Notes: generated by a model from the letters alone, not told the origin. Counted from the stretch's first letter, positions 47,908-56,969 are shown. The stretch is 64,000 nucleotides of DNA from Phaeacidiphilus oryzae TH49 (GCF_000744815.1 NZ_JQMQ01000005.1:5847801-5911800), one strand, 5' to 3'. Translations and numbers: made by a program.

Positions 47908-50664
47908 ATGGGTTCCACGGCACCACAGCGCCGACGCAGACGAACTCTGCTCGCCGCTCTCATATCCGCCGCCCTGATCGGTGCGGCGGCCCCCGCCGCA
48001 CCGGTGTGGGCGGCGTCCGGCACCGCCGCCGGCACCGGCGGCACGACGGCGTCCGGCACCGGGGGCGCCAGCCCGAAGCACGACCAAGCCGGCGACGAGT
48101 CGGGCGAGTTGATGGAGGCCACCGACGCCTACAACGAGCCCAGGCTCGCCCCCGGCGGCTCGGTCGCCCAGGGCGCCTACCAGTCGGCCTGGCAGCACGC
48201 CACCGCGATGCCGGTGGCCGGCGGCGCCTTCAGCGAGGTCACCACCCAGCCGTACGACTCGGACGCGCTCCACTACCGCGACCACGCCGCCTCCAACAGC
48301 AGCGGCGGCGCCGGCTACTCCGCCGGCCGGATCGCCGCACTGGCCACCGACCCGACCCACGCCGGAGTGCTCTACGCCGGCGCGGCCGGCGGCGGCGTCT
48401 TCCGCTCCACCGACGACGGCGGCACCTGGACGCCGATCGCCGACCACCTGCCGGCCCTCTCCGTCGGCTCGCTGGCCGTCGCCCCGGACGGCTCCCTCTG
48501 GCTGGGCACCGGAGAGGCGACCACGGCCTCCGACAACTACCAGGGCAGCGGCGTCTACCGGCTCGCCGACCCGGTCACCGGCAGCTTCACCGCCGCCGAC
48601 CAGCTCGGCGGCACGGTCCTGGACAACACCTCGATCCACGAGATCCGGATGGACCAGGCGGCGGGCTACGCCTTCGCCGCCACCTCCCACGGCGTCTACC
48701 GGATCGCCCTCGGCTCCGCCGCCGGCGGCGCCACCTGGCAGCGCGTTCTGGCGCCCTGCGCGGGCGTCGGCGTCTCCGGGGTGACCTGCGGCACCAGCCA
48801 GTACTTCGCGGACATCGCCAACGACGTGGCCGTCCAGCCCGGAACCGGCGGCAAGCGGCTGGTCGCCAACGTGGCCTGGCGCTCCGGCGCCTCGTACAAC
48901 GGCTTCTACTACTCGGACGACGCGGGGGTCAGCTGGCATCCGGCCAACCCGCAGGGCGCGATCAACCCGAAGGACATCGGCAACGCCACCTTCGCCTACT
49001 CGGCGGACGGCAGCCGGCTGTACGTGGTGATGGAGTCGCCCACCCTGCTCAACAAGGCCTCCGGCGGCAACTCTCCCTACACCGTGCTGGCCGGCGTCTA
49101 CGTCAGCCCGAACGGCGACGTCGCGGGCCCGTACAACCAGGTGGCCAACTCCAGCGTGCTGGCCAACTCCGGCTCGGCGATGAAGAAGACCGTGATGGGG
49201 GCGGGCTACCAGCCCGGCACCCAGGCCTGGTACGACCAGTCGCTGGCGGTCGACCCGAACAACCCCCAGCACCTCTACCTGGGCCTGGAGGAGCTCTACG
49301 AGTCCTGGGACGGCGGCGCCAGCTGGCAGACGGTCGGCCGGTACTGGAACTTCGGCCTCGACTGCTTCAGCTACGTCGGCTCGCAGAACACCTGCGACGG
49401 CAACGTGATGCACTCCGACCAGCACGCGCTGGCCTTCTCCGAGTGGCCGGGCCACGCCCCCGAGGTCTACGCGGGCAACGACGGCGGCGCCTACGCCCGC
49501 CCGGTCGCGCAGACCGCGGCCGGCTGGCGGAACCTCAACAGCAGCGGCACCCTGCGCAGCCTCCAGTACTACTCGGTCGGCGTCGGCACCCTGCCCAACG
49601 GCAGCGGCACCGCGGTCTGGGGCGGCCTCCAGGACAACGGCGTGTCCATGCAGGTCGACAAGGGCGCGACCTACTCGTACACCTACCCGGGCACCAGCAC
49701 CCCGGTCACCGAGAACCTCAACCCGGACGGCCGAATGGTCGAGCCGTACGGCGGCGACGGCGGAGACCAGCTGGTCGATCCGGCCAACGGCTGCGAGACG
49801 CTGGGCGAGTACACCAACCTCACCCTGCAGATGACCGACAACTGCGGCTACACGGCCAACGACGACGGCACCCCGTCGGCGATCACCAACATCGCGCCCG
49901 GCGACCCGAACGCCCGCTTCACCGCGCCGTTCGCCGCCGACGCCAAGGACAGCGGCTACTGGGTGGCCGGCGGCGAGTACGTCTGGGGCAACGCCAAGAC
50001 CTGGGCGAGCACCTCGGGCGCCGACTGGACCAGGCTGGCCGACGCCGGCGCGGGGAACTCGATCACCGCGATCGCCTCCCAGCGGAACGCCGCCGGCGAC
50101 CACGTCATCTGGGCCGCCTGGTGCGGAGCCTGCAACGCGGGCAGCACCTTCGGCCGCGGCATCCTGACCAACTACGGCGGCAGCTGGCACCAGCTCGCCC
50201 TGCCGGCCGCCTTCCCGGACCGGTACGTCGCGGACGTCACCATCGACCCGGCCGACCCGAGCGGCAAGACCGTCTACGCCACCCTCTCCGGCTTCTCCCG
50301 GGCCTGGAACGAGGGCCCCGGCGAGGCCGGTTACGGCCACGTCTGGATGACCAAGGACGGCGGCGCCAGCTGGCAGGACGTCAGCGGCGCGACCGGGGCG
50401 GCCGACCAGCTGCCCGACGCCCCCGCCAACCGGCTGCTGGTCAGCCCGGACGGCACCCTGGTGGTCGCCACCGACCTCGGCGTGTACACCGACGACGTGG
50501 CGGCCGACGGCCTCGGCCACTGGAAGCGGCTCGGCCAGGCCGCCATCGACGCGGCCGGCAACCTGCCGACGGCGCCGGCCGTCTACCTCACCCCGAGCCC
50601 GGACGGCAAACGGCTCTACGTGGCCACCCACGGGCGGGGGATCTGGAGCACCCCGATGCCCTAG
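47908..50664 (+). CDS. Secreted Asp-box (BNR/sortilin-like) propeller protein
   Basis: 918-aa exported protein. A Sec-type signal peptide (RRRRRTLLAALISAALIGAA ending near PVWA-AS) is followed by a Gly/Thr linker and then multiple propeller blades with Asp-box motifs S/T-x-D-x-G-x-x-W: STDDGGTWTPI, SDDAGVSWHPA, SWDGGASWQTV and TKDGGASWQDV. The organisation resembles GH74 xyloglucanase and sortilin/BNR tandem propellers, but I cannot confirm catalytic acids. It may be a secreted polysaccharide-binding or -degrading protein. GGAGGGG is 4-9 nt before the ATG. It is monocistronic with a hairpin 50 bp after the stop. Confidence 0.85.
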   Translation: MGSTAPQRRRRRTLLAALISAALIGAAAPAAPVWAASGTAAGTGGTTASGTGGASPKHDQAGDESGELMEATDAYNEPRLAPGGSVAQGAYQSAWQHATAMPVAGGAFSEVTTQPYDSDALHYRDHAASNSSGGAGYSAGRIAALATDPTHAGVLYAGAAGGGVFRSTDDGGTWTPIADHLPALSVGSLAVAPDGSLWLGTGEATTASDNYQGSGVYRLADPVTGSFTAADQLGGTVLDNTSIHEIRMDQAAGYAFAATSHGVYRIALGSAAGGATWQRVLAPCAGVGVSGVTCGTSQYFADIANDVAVQPGTGGKRLVANVAWRSGASYNGFYYSDDAGVSWHPANPQGAINPKDIGNATFAYSADGSRLYVVMESPTLLNKASGGNSPYTVLAGVYVSPNGDVAGPYNQVANSSVLANSGSAMKKTVMGAGYQPGTQAWYDQSLAVDPNNPQHLYLGLEELYESWDGGASWQTVGRYWNFGLDCFSYVGSQNTCDGNVMHSDQHALAFSEWPGHAPEVYAGNDGGAYARPVAQTAAGWRNLNSSGTLRSLQYYSVGVGTLPNGSGTAVWGGLQDNGVSMQVDKGATYSYTYPGTSTPVTENLNPDGRMVEPYGGDGGDQLVDPANGCETLGEYTNLTLQMTDNCGYTANDDGTPSAITNIAPGDPNARFTAPFAADAKDSGYWVAGGEYVWGNAKTWASTSGADWTRLADAGAGNSITAIASQRNAAGDHVIWAAWCGACNAGSTFGRGILTNYGGSWHQLALPAAFPDRYVADVTIDPADPSGKTVYATLSGFSRAWNEGPGEAGYGHVWMTKDGGASWQDVSGATGAADQLPDAPANRLLVSPDGTLVVATDLGVYTDDVAADGLGHWKRLGQAAIDAAGNLPTAPAVYLTPSPDGKRLYVATHGRGIWSTPMP

Positions 50665-51109
50665 CCGGCCCCGCTGATCAGGGGAGTGATCCCCCGTCAG
50701 TTCGATGCAGAACGCGCCTCCCGGCCGCGCCGCACGCGCGGCCGGGAGGCGCGCGCGCATAGGTTCACCGGCACGTCCAGCCGCCTCCTCCGCCCAGCCG
50801 TCTCCTCCACACAGCGGCCGCCTCCGCCGCGGCCACCGGCCTCGGCCCCACCCCACTGCTGCTCAACCCGGCCGCCGAGGCCGCGCTCGGCGGGGCCCTG
50901 CCGGGCGGCGGCGCGGCGGCCCTCCCGTGGTCCAGGCGGCGGTTCGGCGACCGCCGCTGAGCAGGGGGCGGACGGCTGCTGACACCGCGTCAGCCGCCCG
51001 GTCCGCAAGCCGTCTGCCCGTCCGCGCCCCGCCACCGACCACACGGAAGGCGTCGGCTAGCCTGGCTCGCCTGCCCAGCGGGGCCGGAGCGAACCAGGGA
51101 GGGGATCCG
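50665..51109. other. 445-bp gap with a strong hairpin and possible coding relic
   Basis: The gap starts with a perfect 17-bp hairpin (separate entry). From about 50805 to 50960 one plus-strand frame reads ATGLGPTPLLLNPAAEAAL followed by a Gly/Ala stretch and ALPWSRRRFGDRR then a stop. It looks like a C-terminal coding relic, but it lacks a start or recognisable domain. The final ~100 bp are the presumed promoter of the hydrolase at 51110. Confidence 0.4.
50714..50752. terminator. Perfect 17-bp hairpin, U-tract-less terminator
   Basis: GCGCCTCCCGGCCGCGC (50714-50730) pairs exactly with 50736-50752 around a CGCAC loop. No T run follows, as is common for Streptomyces terminators. It lies 50 bp after the propeller-protein stop. 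Confidence 0.75.
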
Positions 51110-51901
51110 ATGCCGATCACCGTCGCCGCCGACGGCTACCGGCTGTGGTACGAGGCGGTGGGCGAGGCGGGCGCACCGGCGATCGTCCTCCCCGTCCGCA
51201 GGCGAGACGAATTCGGCGCGCTGGCAGAGGCGTTGGCCGAGCGCCACCGGGTGGTCAGGTACAAGCCCCGGCGGGTGGTCGGCGAGATGGAGCCCGATCC
51301 GGAGGCGGGCGGCGGCAGCGCCCCCTGGGACCCGGCCTCGCTGACCGAGACCCCCGTCGCCCTGGAGATCGCCGACCTCCACGCGGTCGCCGACGCGGCC
51401 GGCGCCGAGGGGTTCCTCCTCGCCGGATACTCCGGGATGGCCGCGCTCGCCGGCTTCCTCGCCCCGCTCAGCGAGCGCGTCCGCGGCCTGCTGCTCGGCG
51501 GCTTCCCGCTGCTGAGCGGCTGGGACTACTGGCTCGGCTTCGAGGAGGGCGCGCGGGCCGCCCTGATCCAGGCCGGCATGCCGGAGGCCGCCGCCCAGCA
51601 CCACCTCGGCCGGCTGCTCTTCCGCGAGTGGGCGGCCAGGGACGACCGCGCCGCCCTCGCCGCTCTCCCCGGCCCCAAGGTCCTCTGGTACGGAAGCCGG
51701 GACAGCACCCCCGACTGCCGGATGTACGACTACGTCGGCGGCGGGGCCATCGCCAGCCGGAACCGGGACGACGCCGGGCGGCTCCGCGAACTCGGCTTCG
51801 CCGTACTGGAGATCCCCGAGCAGGACCACATCGGAGCCCTGGCCGAGACCGCCCTGATCGCCCCGCAGCTCCTGGCCGCTCTGGAGAAGTCCCCCTGGTG
51901 A
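51110..51901 (+). CDS. Alpha/beta-fold hydrolase
   Basis: 263-aa alpha/beta hydrolase. It has a short YRLWYEAVG N-terminus, a nucleophile elbow LLAGYSGMAALAGF (Ser about 106), LWYGSRDSTPDCRMY carrying the acid, and IPEQDHIGALAETALIAPQL with the His. The usual HG oxyanion motif after strand 3 is replaced by IVLPVRRRDE, which is unusual and may affect activity. The substrate is unknown. The ATG has GGGAGGGG upstream. It belongs to a group of short Streptomyces hydrolases of no assigned pathway. Confidence 0.85.
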   Translation: MPITVAADGYRLWYEAVGEAGAPAIVLPVRRRDEFGALAEALAERHRVVRYKPRRVVGEMEPDPEAGGGSAPWDPASLTETPVALEIADLHAVADAAGAEGFLLAGYSGMAALAGFLAPLSERVRGLLLGGFPLLSGWDYWLGFEEGARAALIQAGMPEAAAQHHLGRLLFREWAARDDRAALAALPGPKVLWYGSRDSTPDCRMYDYVGGGAIASRNRDDAGRLRELGFAVLEIPEQDHIGALAETALIAPQLLAALEKSPW

Positions 51902-51938
51902 CCCGGCCGGGGTGACCCGGCCGGGGTGGCCCGGCCGG
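51897..51938. repeat. 14-bp tandem repeat after hydrolase stop
   Basis: Three copies of GGTGACCCGGCCGG (third GGTGGCCCGGCCGG). The hydrolase TGA falls in the first copy, the same arrangement as after the beta-lactamase gene. Confidence 0.85.
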
Positions 51939-51943
51939 GGGGC

Positions 51944-52648
51944 TCAGGGCGCCAGCGCGCCGGCCAGCACCGCGCGGGTCCCCTCGACATCGCCGGACCA
52001 GCTCAGCGAGGGATCGTCGGCGGGTATCCGCTTCCACAGCTGGAGCAGCAACCGCTCGGCCGTGCCGGTGACCTCACCCACCGGCTCGCCGGGTCCCCAG
52101 GTCCAGGAGCCGCCGGTGTCCGAGGCGGTCAGCCGAACGGCCCGCTGCGGAGCGGCCATCCGCTCCACCTTGACCTGGCGCGGCGCCATGGTGTCCAGCA
52201 CCTCGGCGACGCCGTCCGCCGCGAAGGCCGGGTCGAGCGGCGCCTCCTTCCCGGCGGCGTGCTCCGCGTCCCAGACGTGCACCTGCATCTCGTGCACCCG
52301 CCGGCGGCGCCAGAAGCCGACGGTGTGCGGGGGCCAGAAGGTCCAGACGTCGGTCTCCGGATCGAGCGCCAGGGCATCCGCCAACTCGGCCACCATGCCC
52401 TCGAACCAGGCCCGGACCCCGGCGTCCTCGGCCGGCGGCGGCGTGCCCCCGCGGTCCTTGCGGTGCTCGCGGATCGCGCCGACCACCCAGGCGTTGCCCT
52501 GGCCGACGTGGCCGGCCAGATCGCGCAGGGTCCACTCACCGCAGTGCACGACCGGCACGGAGAGGTCCCCGTCCAGGCAGTCCGAGAAGCGGCGCGAGAG
52601 CTCGTCGTGCTGCTTGAGATAGTCCAGGGCGTTCACGTCGTCTGCCAT
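51944..52648 (-). CDS. MDMPI-type maleylpyruvate isomerase-family protein
   Basis: 234-aa protein of the TIGR03083/MDMPI family. The N-terminal DinB-like metal-binding domain contains VHCGEWTLRDLAGHVGQGNA with the conserved W-T-L-R-D-x-x-x-H pattern and a C-terminal His in RRRVHEMQVHVWDAEHAAGK. The C-terminal MDMPI_C/SCP2-like domain spans about 140-230 (GSWTWGPGEPVGEVTGTAER). Some members are mycothiol-dependent isomerases; most have no known substrate. It is convergent with the hydrolase. Confidence 0.9.
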   Translation of the reverse strand: MADDVNALDYLKQHDELSRRFSDCLDGDLSVPVVHCGEWTLRDLAGHVGQGNAWVVGAIREHRKDRGGTPPPAEDAGVRAWFEGMVAELADALALDPETDVWTFWPPHTVGFWRRRRVHEMQVHVWDAEHAAGKEAPLDPAFAADGVAEVLDTMAPRQVKVERMAAPQRAVRLTASDTGGSWTWGPGEPVGEVTGTAERLLLQLWKRIPADDPSLSWSGDVEGTRAVLAGALAP

Positions 52649-52741
52649 GCGGCAGATGGTAGATCAGGGCACTGACAACCCACCGCCCACGGACCCTCGC
52701 GCCCACGTCCGGCACCTGAGCCATGCCAGGTGCCCTCCCGG

Positions 52742-53881
52742 TCACTGCGGCGGTGGCCAGGGCGGCTGTTGCGAAGGGGAGCGGTACGGCTGCTCTGGCG
52801 GGTACGGCTGCCCCGGCGGGTACGGCGGGTACGGCGGCCCCGGGGGGTACGGAGGCGGCGGCGGATACACCGTCTGTCCCGGTACGCCCGCGGCCGGCGC
52901 CTTCGCCCCCGCCTTCGCCCGCGGGAACCCCTTCGCCCGCGGCGCCCCCTTCGCCCGCGGCGGCAGCGGGCCGCGGAAGCCGACCCGCAGGCGGAGCCGG
53001 AGCAGCACCAGCTCGACCACGGCCGTCAGCGTGACTCCGATCGGCCCGGCGACCAGCCCGATCCACCACGCCGCCGTGTGCGGGGTCTCCACCGGCCCGT
53101 CGATCAGCTCCGCATGCCCCAGCGCCGTCAGCCACACCAGCAGCACGCTGGTCAGCGGACGCACCAGCGGATGCGCGCGGACGGCGAAGGAGTTCCGGTG
53201 CATCAGATACATCGCCGGAAGGGTGAACGCGAAGATCCAGAACATCAGGCCGAGCATCACGAGGAAGCCGAGGGCTCCCAGCACCCGGTTGTGGACGCCC
53301 AGGTCCGGCACGTGGCCGTTCTGCCGCTCCATGGCCATCACCAGTGCCGCGATGCCCGCCGTCAGCAGGGCGACCAGCAACGGCCGCAGCACCATCCGGG
53401 AGACCCGCAGCCGGGCCCCGTGCCTGGCCAGCCCGACCACTGCCGCGGATGCCAGGAGCAGCGCGAGCGGCCCGGTGAACAGCACCACGATGCTGTCCCC
53501 GAACACCTCGGTGAAGAGGTCGTTCATGCTGGTGCCGGTGGACAGCCGGACGATCAGCAGCACCACCCCGAGGCCGAGCAGCGCCCGCGGCAGCATCAGC
53601 CGCTCGATCAGCGGATCGAAGGCCTCCTCGGCGACACTGCCGGCGACCGGCCCTGCGTACGGGCCGATCAGTGGCCCCGAGGCGGCCACCAGCGCGGACG
53701 GGGTCAGCCTCAGCATCCGATAGGGCCCGTAGAACCGCCTCGCCAGCAGCCAGGGGAAGACCAGCTCCACCAGCCAGCGGAAGGCCGCTCGCTGACGCGG
53801 CGTCAGATCCTTCCCGAACCTGGAGGTCCGCTCCACCGCCTCCACCCGGTACGGCGGCCGGTCGTACCCCGCGTCCCCCAT
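52742..53881 (-). CDS. Hypothetical multi-pass membrane protein with Pro-rich tail
   Basis: 379-aa membrane protein. The soluble N-terminus carries LTPRQRAAFRWLVELVFPWL. About six hydrophobic helices follow between residues 95 and 310 (ALLGLGVVLLIVRL; VVLFTGPLALLLASAAVVGL; LLVALLTAGIAALVMAM; LGALGFLVMLGLMFWIFAF). The C-terminal ~75 residues are cytoplasmic and rich in Lys/Pro, with PYPPGPPYPPYPPGQPYPP-type repeats. No family is recognised. The tail resembles those of many actinobacterial membrane proteins that meet SH3- or WW-like partners. Confidence 0.72.
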   Translation of the reverse strand: MGDAGYDRPPYRVEAVERTSRFGKDLTPRQRAAFRWLVELVFPWLLARRFYGPYRMLRLTPSALVAASGPLIGPYAGPVAGSVAEEAFDPLIERLMLPRALLGLGVVLLIVRLSTGTSMNDLFTEVFGDSIVVLFTGPLALLLASAAVVGLARHGARLRVSRMVLRPLLVALLTAGIAALVMAMERQNGHVPDLGVHNRVLGALGFLVMLGLMFWIFAFTLPAMYLMHRNSFAVRAHPLVRPLTSVLLVWLTALGHAELIDGPVETPHTAAWWIGLVAGPIGVTLTAVVELVLLRLRLRVGFRGPLPPRAKGAPRAKGFPRAKAGAKAPAAGVPGQTVYPPPPPYPPGPPYPPYPPGQPYPPEQPYRSPSQQPPWPPPQ

Positions 53882-54166
53882 CCCCGCAGACCTCCCCCGT
53901 CGATCAACGCCCTACCGGAGTCTGCCAGAGACACCCGCGACTGGCGATCGCCCCGCACATCGAAAAAGTCCCCCGGCGCCCAGCCGAAAGCCCCCACCCC
54001 GCCCCTCACCGGCCCCGCCGGCCCCTCCCGGCCCCCTCCGGTGTCCGCCCCGCCGACCACCCGCCCGAAGGGCGTCCAGCGCCTCTCCAGCCCTTCGGTG
54101 CAACCCATCTGACCTGGTCTTTCGCCGAATCCCCGGATAGCCTGCGAGCCGACTGAAGGGGGTCCG

Positions 54167-54904
54167 ATGGACCGTTCGACACGCACCTTCGAAGACGTCC
54201 TCACACTCTTGGACGGCCTCTTCCGCAGTGCGGAGGAGGGGCGCCGCTCGACCGGCGACGCCGCCGACTACTGGGACCGGTTCTACGCCGACCGCGCCCG
54301 CGGCATCCCGTTCTTCGTGCCCAAGCCGGACGAGAGCCTCGTCGCCCACCTCGACCGCGGCACCATCGCCCCGGGACGCGCCCTGGACCTCGGCTGCGGC
54401 CCGGGCCGCAACGCGGTCCACCTCGCCGCCCGCGGTTTCCAGGTGGACGCCGTCGACCTCTCCCGCGTCGCCCTCGCCTGGGCCGGGGAGCGCGCCGCGG
54501 CCGCCGGCGTCGAGGTCCGCCTCCTCCAGGGCGACGCGTTCGCGCTGCTCCCGGACCAGCTGCCCGGGCCCTACGACCTGATCGTCGACTCCGGCTGCTT
54601 CCACCATCTGCCACCGCACCGCCGAGTCAGCTACCTCGGCCTCCTCGACCGGGTGCTCGCCCCCGGCGGCCATCTCGCGCTGACCTGCTTCGCCTCCGGC
54701 GCGATGGGCTCCGAGCTGTCCGACGCCGAGCTCTACCGCGCCCGCGACCTCCAGGGCGGCCTCGCCTACACCCCCGACGCGCTGCGCTGGATCTTCTCCG
54801 GCCTCGAAGAGCTGGAGCTCCGCAGAATGCGGGACGAACCCGCGGATGCCCCGGTCTTCGGGGAGTCCTTCCTCTGGGCCGGGCTCTTCCGCCGTCGCGG
54901 CTAG
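54167..54904 (+). CDS. Class I SAM-dependent methyltransferase
   Basis: 245-aa methyltransferase, thiopurine/tellurite-resistance-like group. Features: YWDRFYADRARGIPFFVPKP, motif I ALDLGCGPGRNAVHLAARGF (about 74-93), DAVDLSRVALAWAGERA, LLQGDAFALLPDQLPGPYDL, and DSGCFHHLPPHRRVSYLGLL. The YDLIVDSGCFHHL signature is typical of small-molecule thiol or selenium methyltransferases. The substrate is unknown. The start ATG 54167 follows AAGGGGG. Confidence 0.9.
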   Translation: MDRSTRTFEDVLTLLDGLFRSAEEGRRSTGDAADYWDRFYADRARGIPFFVPKPDESLVAHLDRGTIAPGRALDLGCGPGRNAVHLAARGFQVDAVDLSRVALAWAGERAAAAGVEVRLLQGDAFALLPDQLPGPYDLIVDSGCFHHLPPHRRVSYLGLLDRVLAPGGHLALTCFASGAMGSELSDAELYRARDLQGGLAYTPDALRWIFSGLEELELRRMRDEPADAPVFGESFLWAGLFRRRG

Positions 54905-54920
54905 GGCGCGCGGAGACGGC

Positions 54921-54955
54921 GAAGCGCCCCGCGCCGGGGAGGCGTGGGGCGCTTC
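54921..54955. terminator. Bidirectional hairpin terminator
   Basis: GAAGCGCCCC (54921-54930) pairs perfectly with GGGGCGCTTC (54946-54955) between the convergent methyltransferase and cold-shock genes. Confidence 0.8.
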
Positions 54956-54966
54956 GGTGGTACCGG

Positions 54967-55170
54967 CTACTGCGGGGTGACGTTCTCCGCCTGCGGGCCC
55001 TTCGGGCCCTGGGTCACGTCGAAGGTGACCTTCTGGCCCTCGTCCAGCGAGCGGAAGCCGCCGGCGTTGATGTTGGAGTAGTGGACGAAGACGTCGGGGC
55101 CGCCACCGTCCTGCTCGATGAAGCCGAAGCCCTTCTCGCCGTTGAACCACTTCACGGTGCCGTTCGCCAT
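54967..55170 (-). CDS. cspA: Cold-shock protein, CspA family
   Basis: 67-aa single cold-shock domain, the standard length. RNP-1 is KGFGFI and RNP-2 is VFVHYS, with the opening [20 protein letters not shown]. It binds single-stranded RNA/DNA and melts RNA secondary structure, probably constitutively in Streptomyces. The ribosome site GGGAG lies 8 nt upstream. The 84-bp leader after the upstream terminator has two short hairpins (CACCCC/GGGGTG and CGCGG/CCGCG), which may matter for temperature-dependent translation. Confidence 0.97.
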   Translation of the reverse strand: MANGTVKWFNGEKGFGFIEQDGGGPDVFVHYSNINAGGFRSLDEGQKVTFDVTQGPKGPQAENVTPQ

Positions 55171-55253
55171 GCTGTTCTCCCTGCCGGGACACGGGGTCCG
55201 CGGAACCGCGCACCCCTGGGGTGTCGCCCTGGATCCTCGGACTGCTGAACAGC

Positions 55254-55282
55254 AAAAACGCCCGCGTCATCTGACGCGGGCG
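55254..55282 (-). terminator. Terminator of the GH47 gene, minus strand
   Basis: On the minus strand, CGCCCGCGTCA and TGACGCGGGCG (55272-55282 and 55259-55269) form a perfect 11-bp stem with a 2-nt loop, followed by TTTTT (55258-55254). It separates the mannosidase gene from cspA, so cspA must have its own promoter in the 84 bp that follow. Confidence 0.88.
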
Positions 55283-55444
55283 AACGACTTCGGAACCACG
55301 ACTTCTGATCACGACGCTACAGCATCGGCGGCCGATCGGCAGGGAACCGCGATCATCCTTCACCGATTCGGGCGGACGCGCCCCCCGAACGGGGGCGTCG
55401 GGGCCGGCCGCCCGAACCGGCGGCCGACCCCGCACGGCGGTCCC

Positions 55445-56911
55445 TCAGCGGACGCCGCGGATGATGTTGCCCTCGGTGGTGAGGTACCCGGTGCGGTAGT
55501 CGTACCGCGGGGTGTCGGCGAAGGTCAGATACAGGTACTTCATGTTCTCGGAGAACCAGTACGCCTGGGTCAGGTCGCCCAGCTGCATCGGCGACGTGGT
55601 CACGTCGTTGGCGATGGTGTAGCCGTTGGCGACCCGGAGGTTCTTCATCCCGATGAAGTACTGGTAGGCGGTCGCCCGGTACTTCGGGTGGCGGGTCTTC
55701 TGGTAGAGGTCGAAAGAGGAGTTGACGTACTCCGGTCGCATGTTGTTGCTGGCCGAGGTCACCGCGCCGGTGGAGTAGTCGATCTCCTCCGGGAGGACCG
55801 GGTACTTGTCCAGCACCGAGGTCCAGGAGTCGTAGTACGCGTCGCCGTCGGTGAGGTCGCCGCCCTTGCCGAGGAGGCCGGCGTAGAAGGCGGCCAGCTC
55901 GGAGGCGGAGCTGCCGGTCGGCTTGCCGGTCTTGTAGTCGACCTGCTGGAACCACAGGTGGCCGCCGGACCGGACGGCCATGTGCTTCAGGATCGCGGCG
56001 GTGGTCTGCCGGTACCAGGTCAGCAGCTCGCGGTCGCCGAACATGGTCCAGCCGCCCCACAGGTACTCGTAGAACGAGTCCACCGGCGGGTTCGGCGCCT
56101 GGTCGGTGCCGTCCGTCGGGAGCCCGGTCTCGACGTCGAGGTAGGTCGGCAGCAGCCCGATCGGGCTGACCTGCGTCATCGCCGCGCGGTAGGCCTTCTT
56201 CGCCGCGTCGTAGTACTTGCTGTCGCCGGTGAGCTTGGACAGCATGCCGAACTCGAGGATGTTGGTGCCGATCTCGGCCAGCGGCGGGGTGTTCCCGTGC
56301 ACCTCCCCGGTGGCCATGTTGCACTGCGTGTACGGCATGCCGGTCGGCGACTTGGTGAAGGCCGGCATCAGCCGGTCCGCCGCGTCCACGGCGAGGTCGA
56401 GGAGCTTGCTGTCCCGGGTGGTCATGTACCCGGAGAGCAGGCCGCCGACGACTCGTATGATCGCCTCGAAGACGTGGAAGTCCGCGTCGATGTCCAGGCT
56501 GAGCTCGCTGGTGATCCACTTCTTGGAGATCGCCAACTCCTGGTCCAGGCCCAGGAGATAGTGGGTGTCGAGCGCCTCGATGATGGACAGCCCGATCGGG
56601 TGGCCGTCCGCGAAGAACTCGTTGTAGCCGCCGGAGACCGGAAGCACCTGGTCGTGGCCCCAGGCGAACTTCTTGTAGCCGTTCCAGGCGTGGAGGAACT
56701 CCTCGCGCACCGCGGCGGCGATCTTCGCCGGGGACGGCATGGCGTCCGCCGACAGAGCCCCGCCGGCTCTGCCGGACAGGGCGGACGAGGTGGAGCTTGT
56801 CGCGGCGTGCGCCCGGGGGGCGCCAGCCAGTAGACCCGCGCCAGCGGCGCCGGTCACGGCGAGGGCGCTGAGGAAGGTGCGACGCGGGAGTGCTGCCGGA
56901 ATGCCGTGCAT
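55445..56911 (-). CDS. Secreted glycoside hydrolase family 47 (class I alpha-mannosidase)
   Basis: 488-aa Tat-exported enzyme. The twin-arginine signal is ALPRRTFLSALAV (residues about 7-20). The rest follows the (alpha/alpha)7 GH47 plan: EEFLHAWNGYKKFAWGHDQV, LSIIEALDTHYLLGL, FHVFEAIIRVVGGLLSGY, EIGTNILEFGMLSKLTGDSK, DSFYEYLWGGW, MRPEYVNSSFDLYQKTRHPK, and FSENMKYLYLTFAD. GH47 enzymes cleave alpha-1,2-mannosidic bonds, with Ca2+. The family is mainly eukaryotic and scarce in bacteria. ATG 56911 has GGAGG 8 nt upstream. A LacI-type operator precedes it. Confidence 0.88.
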   Translation of the reverse strand: MHGIPAALPRRTFLSALAVTGAAGAGLLAGAPRAHAATSSTSSALSGRAGGALSADAMPSPAKIAAAVREEFLHAWNGYKKFAWGHDQVLPVSGGYNEFFADGHPIGLSIIEALDTHYLLGLDQELAISKKWITSELSLDIDADFHVFEAIIRVVGGLLSGYMTTRDSKLLDLAVDAADRLMPAFTKSPTGMPYTQCNMATGEVHGNTPPLAEIGTNILEFGMLSKLTGDSKYYDAAKKAYRAAMTQVSPIGLLPTYLDVETGLPTDGTDQAPNPPVDSFYEYLWGGWTMFGDRELLTWYRQTTAAILKHMAVRSGGHLWFQQVDYKTGKPTGSSASELAAFYAGLLGKGGDLTDGDAYYDSWTSVLDKYPVLPEEIDYSTGAVTSASNNMRPEYVNSSFDLYQKTRHPKYRATAYQYFIGMKNLRVANGYTIANDVTTSPMQLGDLTQAYWFSENMKYLYLTFADTPRYDYRTGYLTTEGNIIRGVR

Positions 56912-56957
56912 GAAGCCTGCCTCCAGGGCGGTCGGAGCGGTCTGGTGAGACCGGCTA

Positions 56958-56969
56958 GACAACGTTGTC
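56958..56969. promoter_or_regulatory. LacI-type operator upstream of GH47
   Basis: GACAACGTTGTC, a perfect 12-bp palindrome with the central CG typical of LacI-family operators in Streptomyces carbohydrate genes. It is 47 bp upstream of the mannosidase start. No LacI-family gene is in the window. The 288-bp gap to 57200 otherwise shows nothing. Confidence 0.8.

Noticed and set aside
47842-50856. 1004-codon minus-strand frame
   Set aside because: Antisense shadow of the secreted propeller gene, sustained by high GC; composition is Gly/Arg/Val-rich and has no motif.
50805-50960. Possible C-terminal coding relic after the propeller gene
   Set aside because: No start, no ribosome site and no family match; kept only as a note in the gap entry.
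55171-55282. Hairpin plus T-tract as a cold-shock leader attenuator
   Set aside because: It lies after the end of the mannosidase gene and is explained more simply as that gene's terminator, with cspA having its own promoter downstream.
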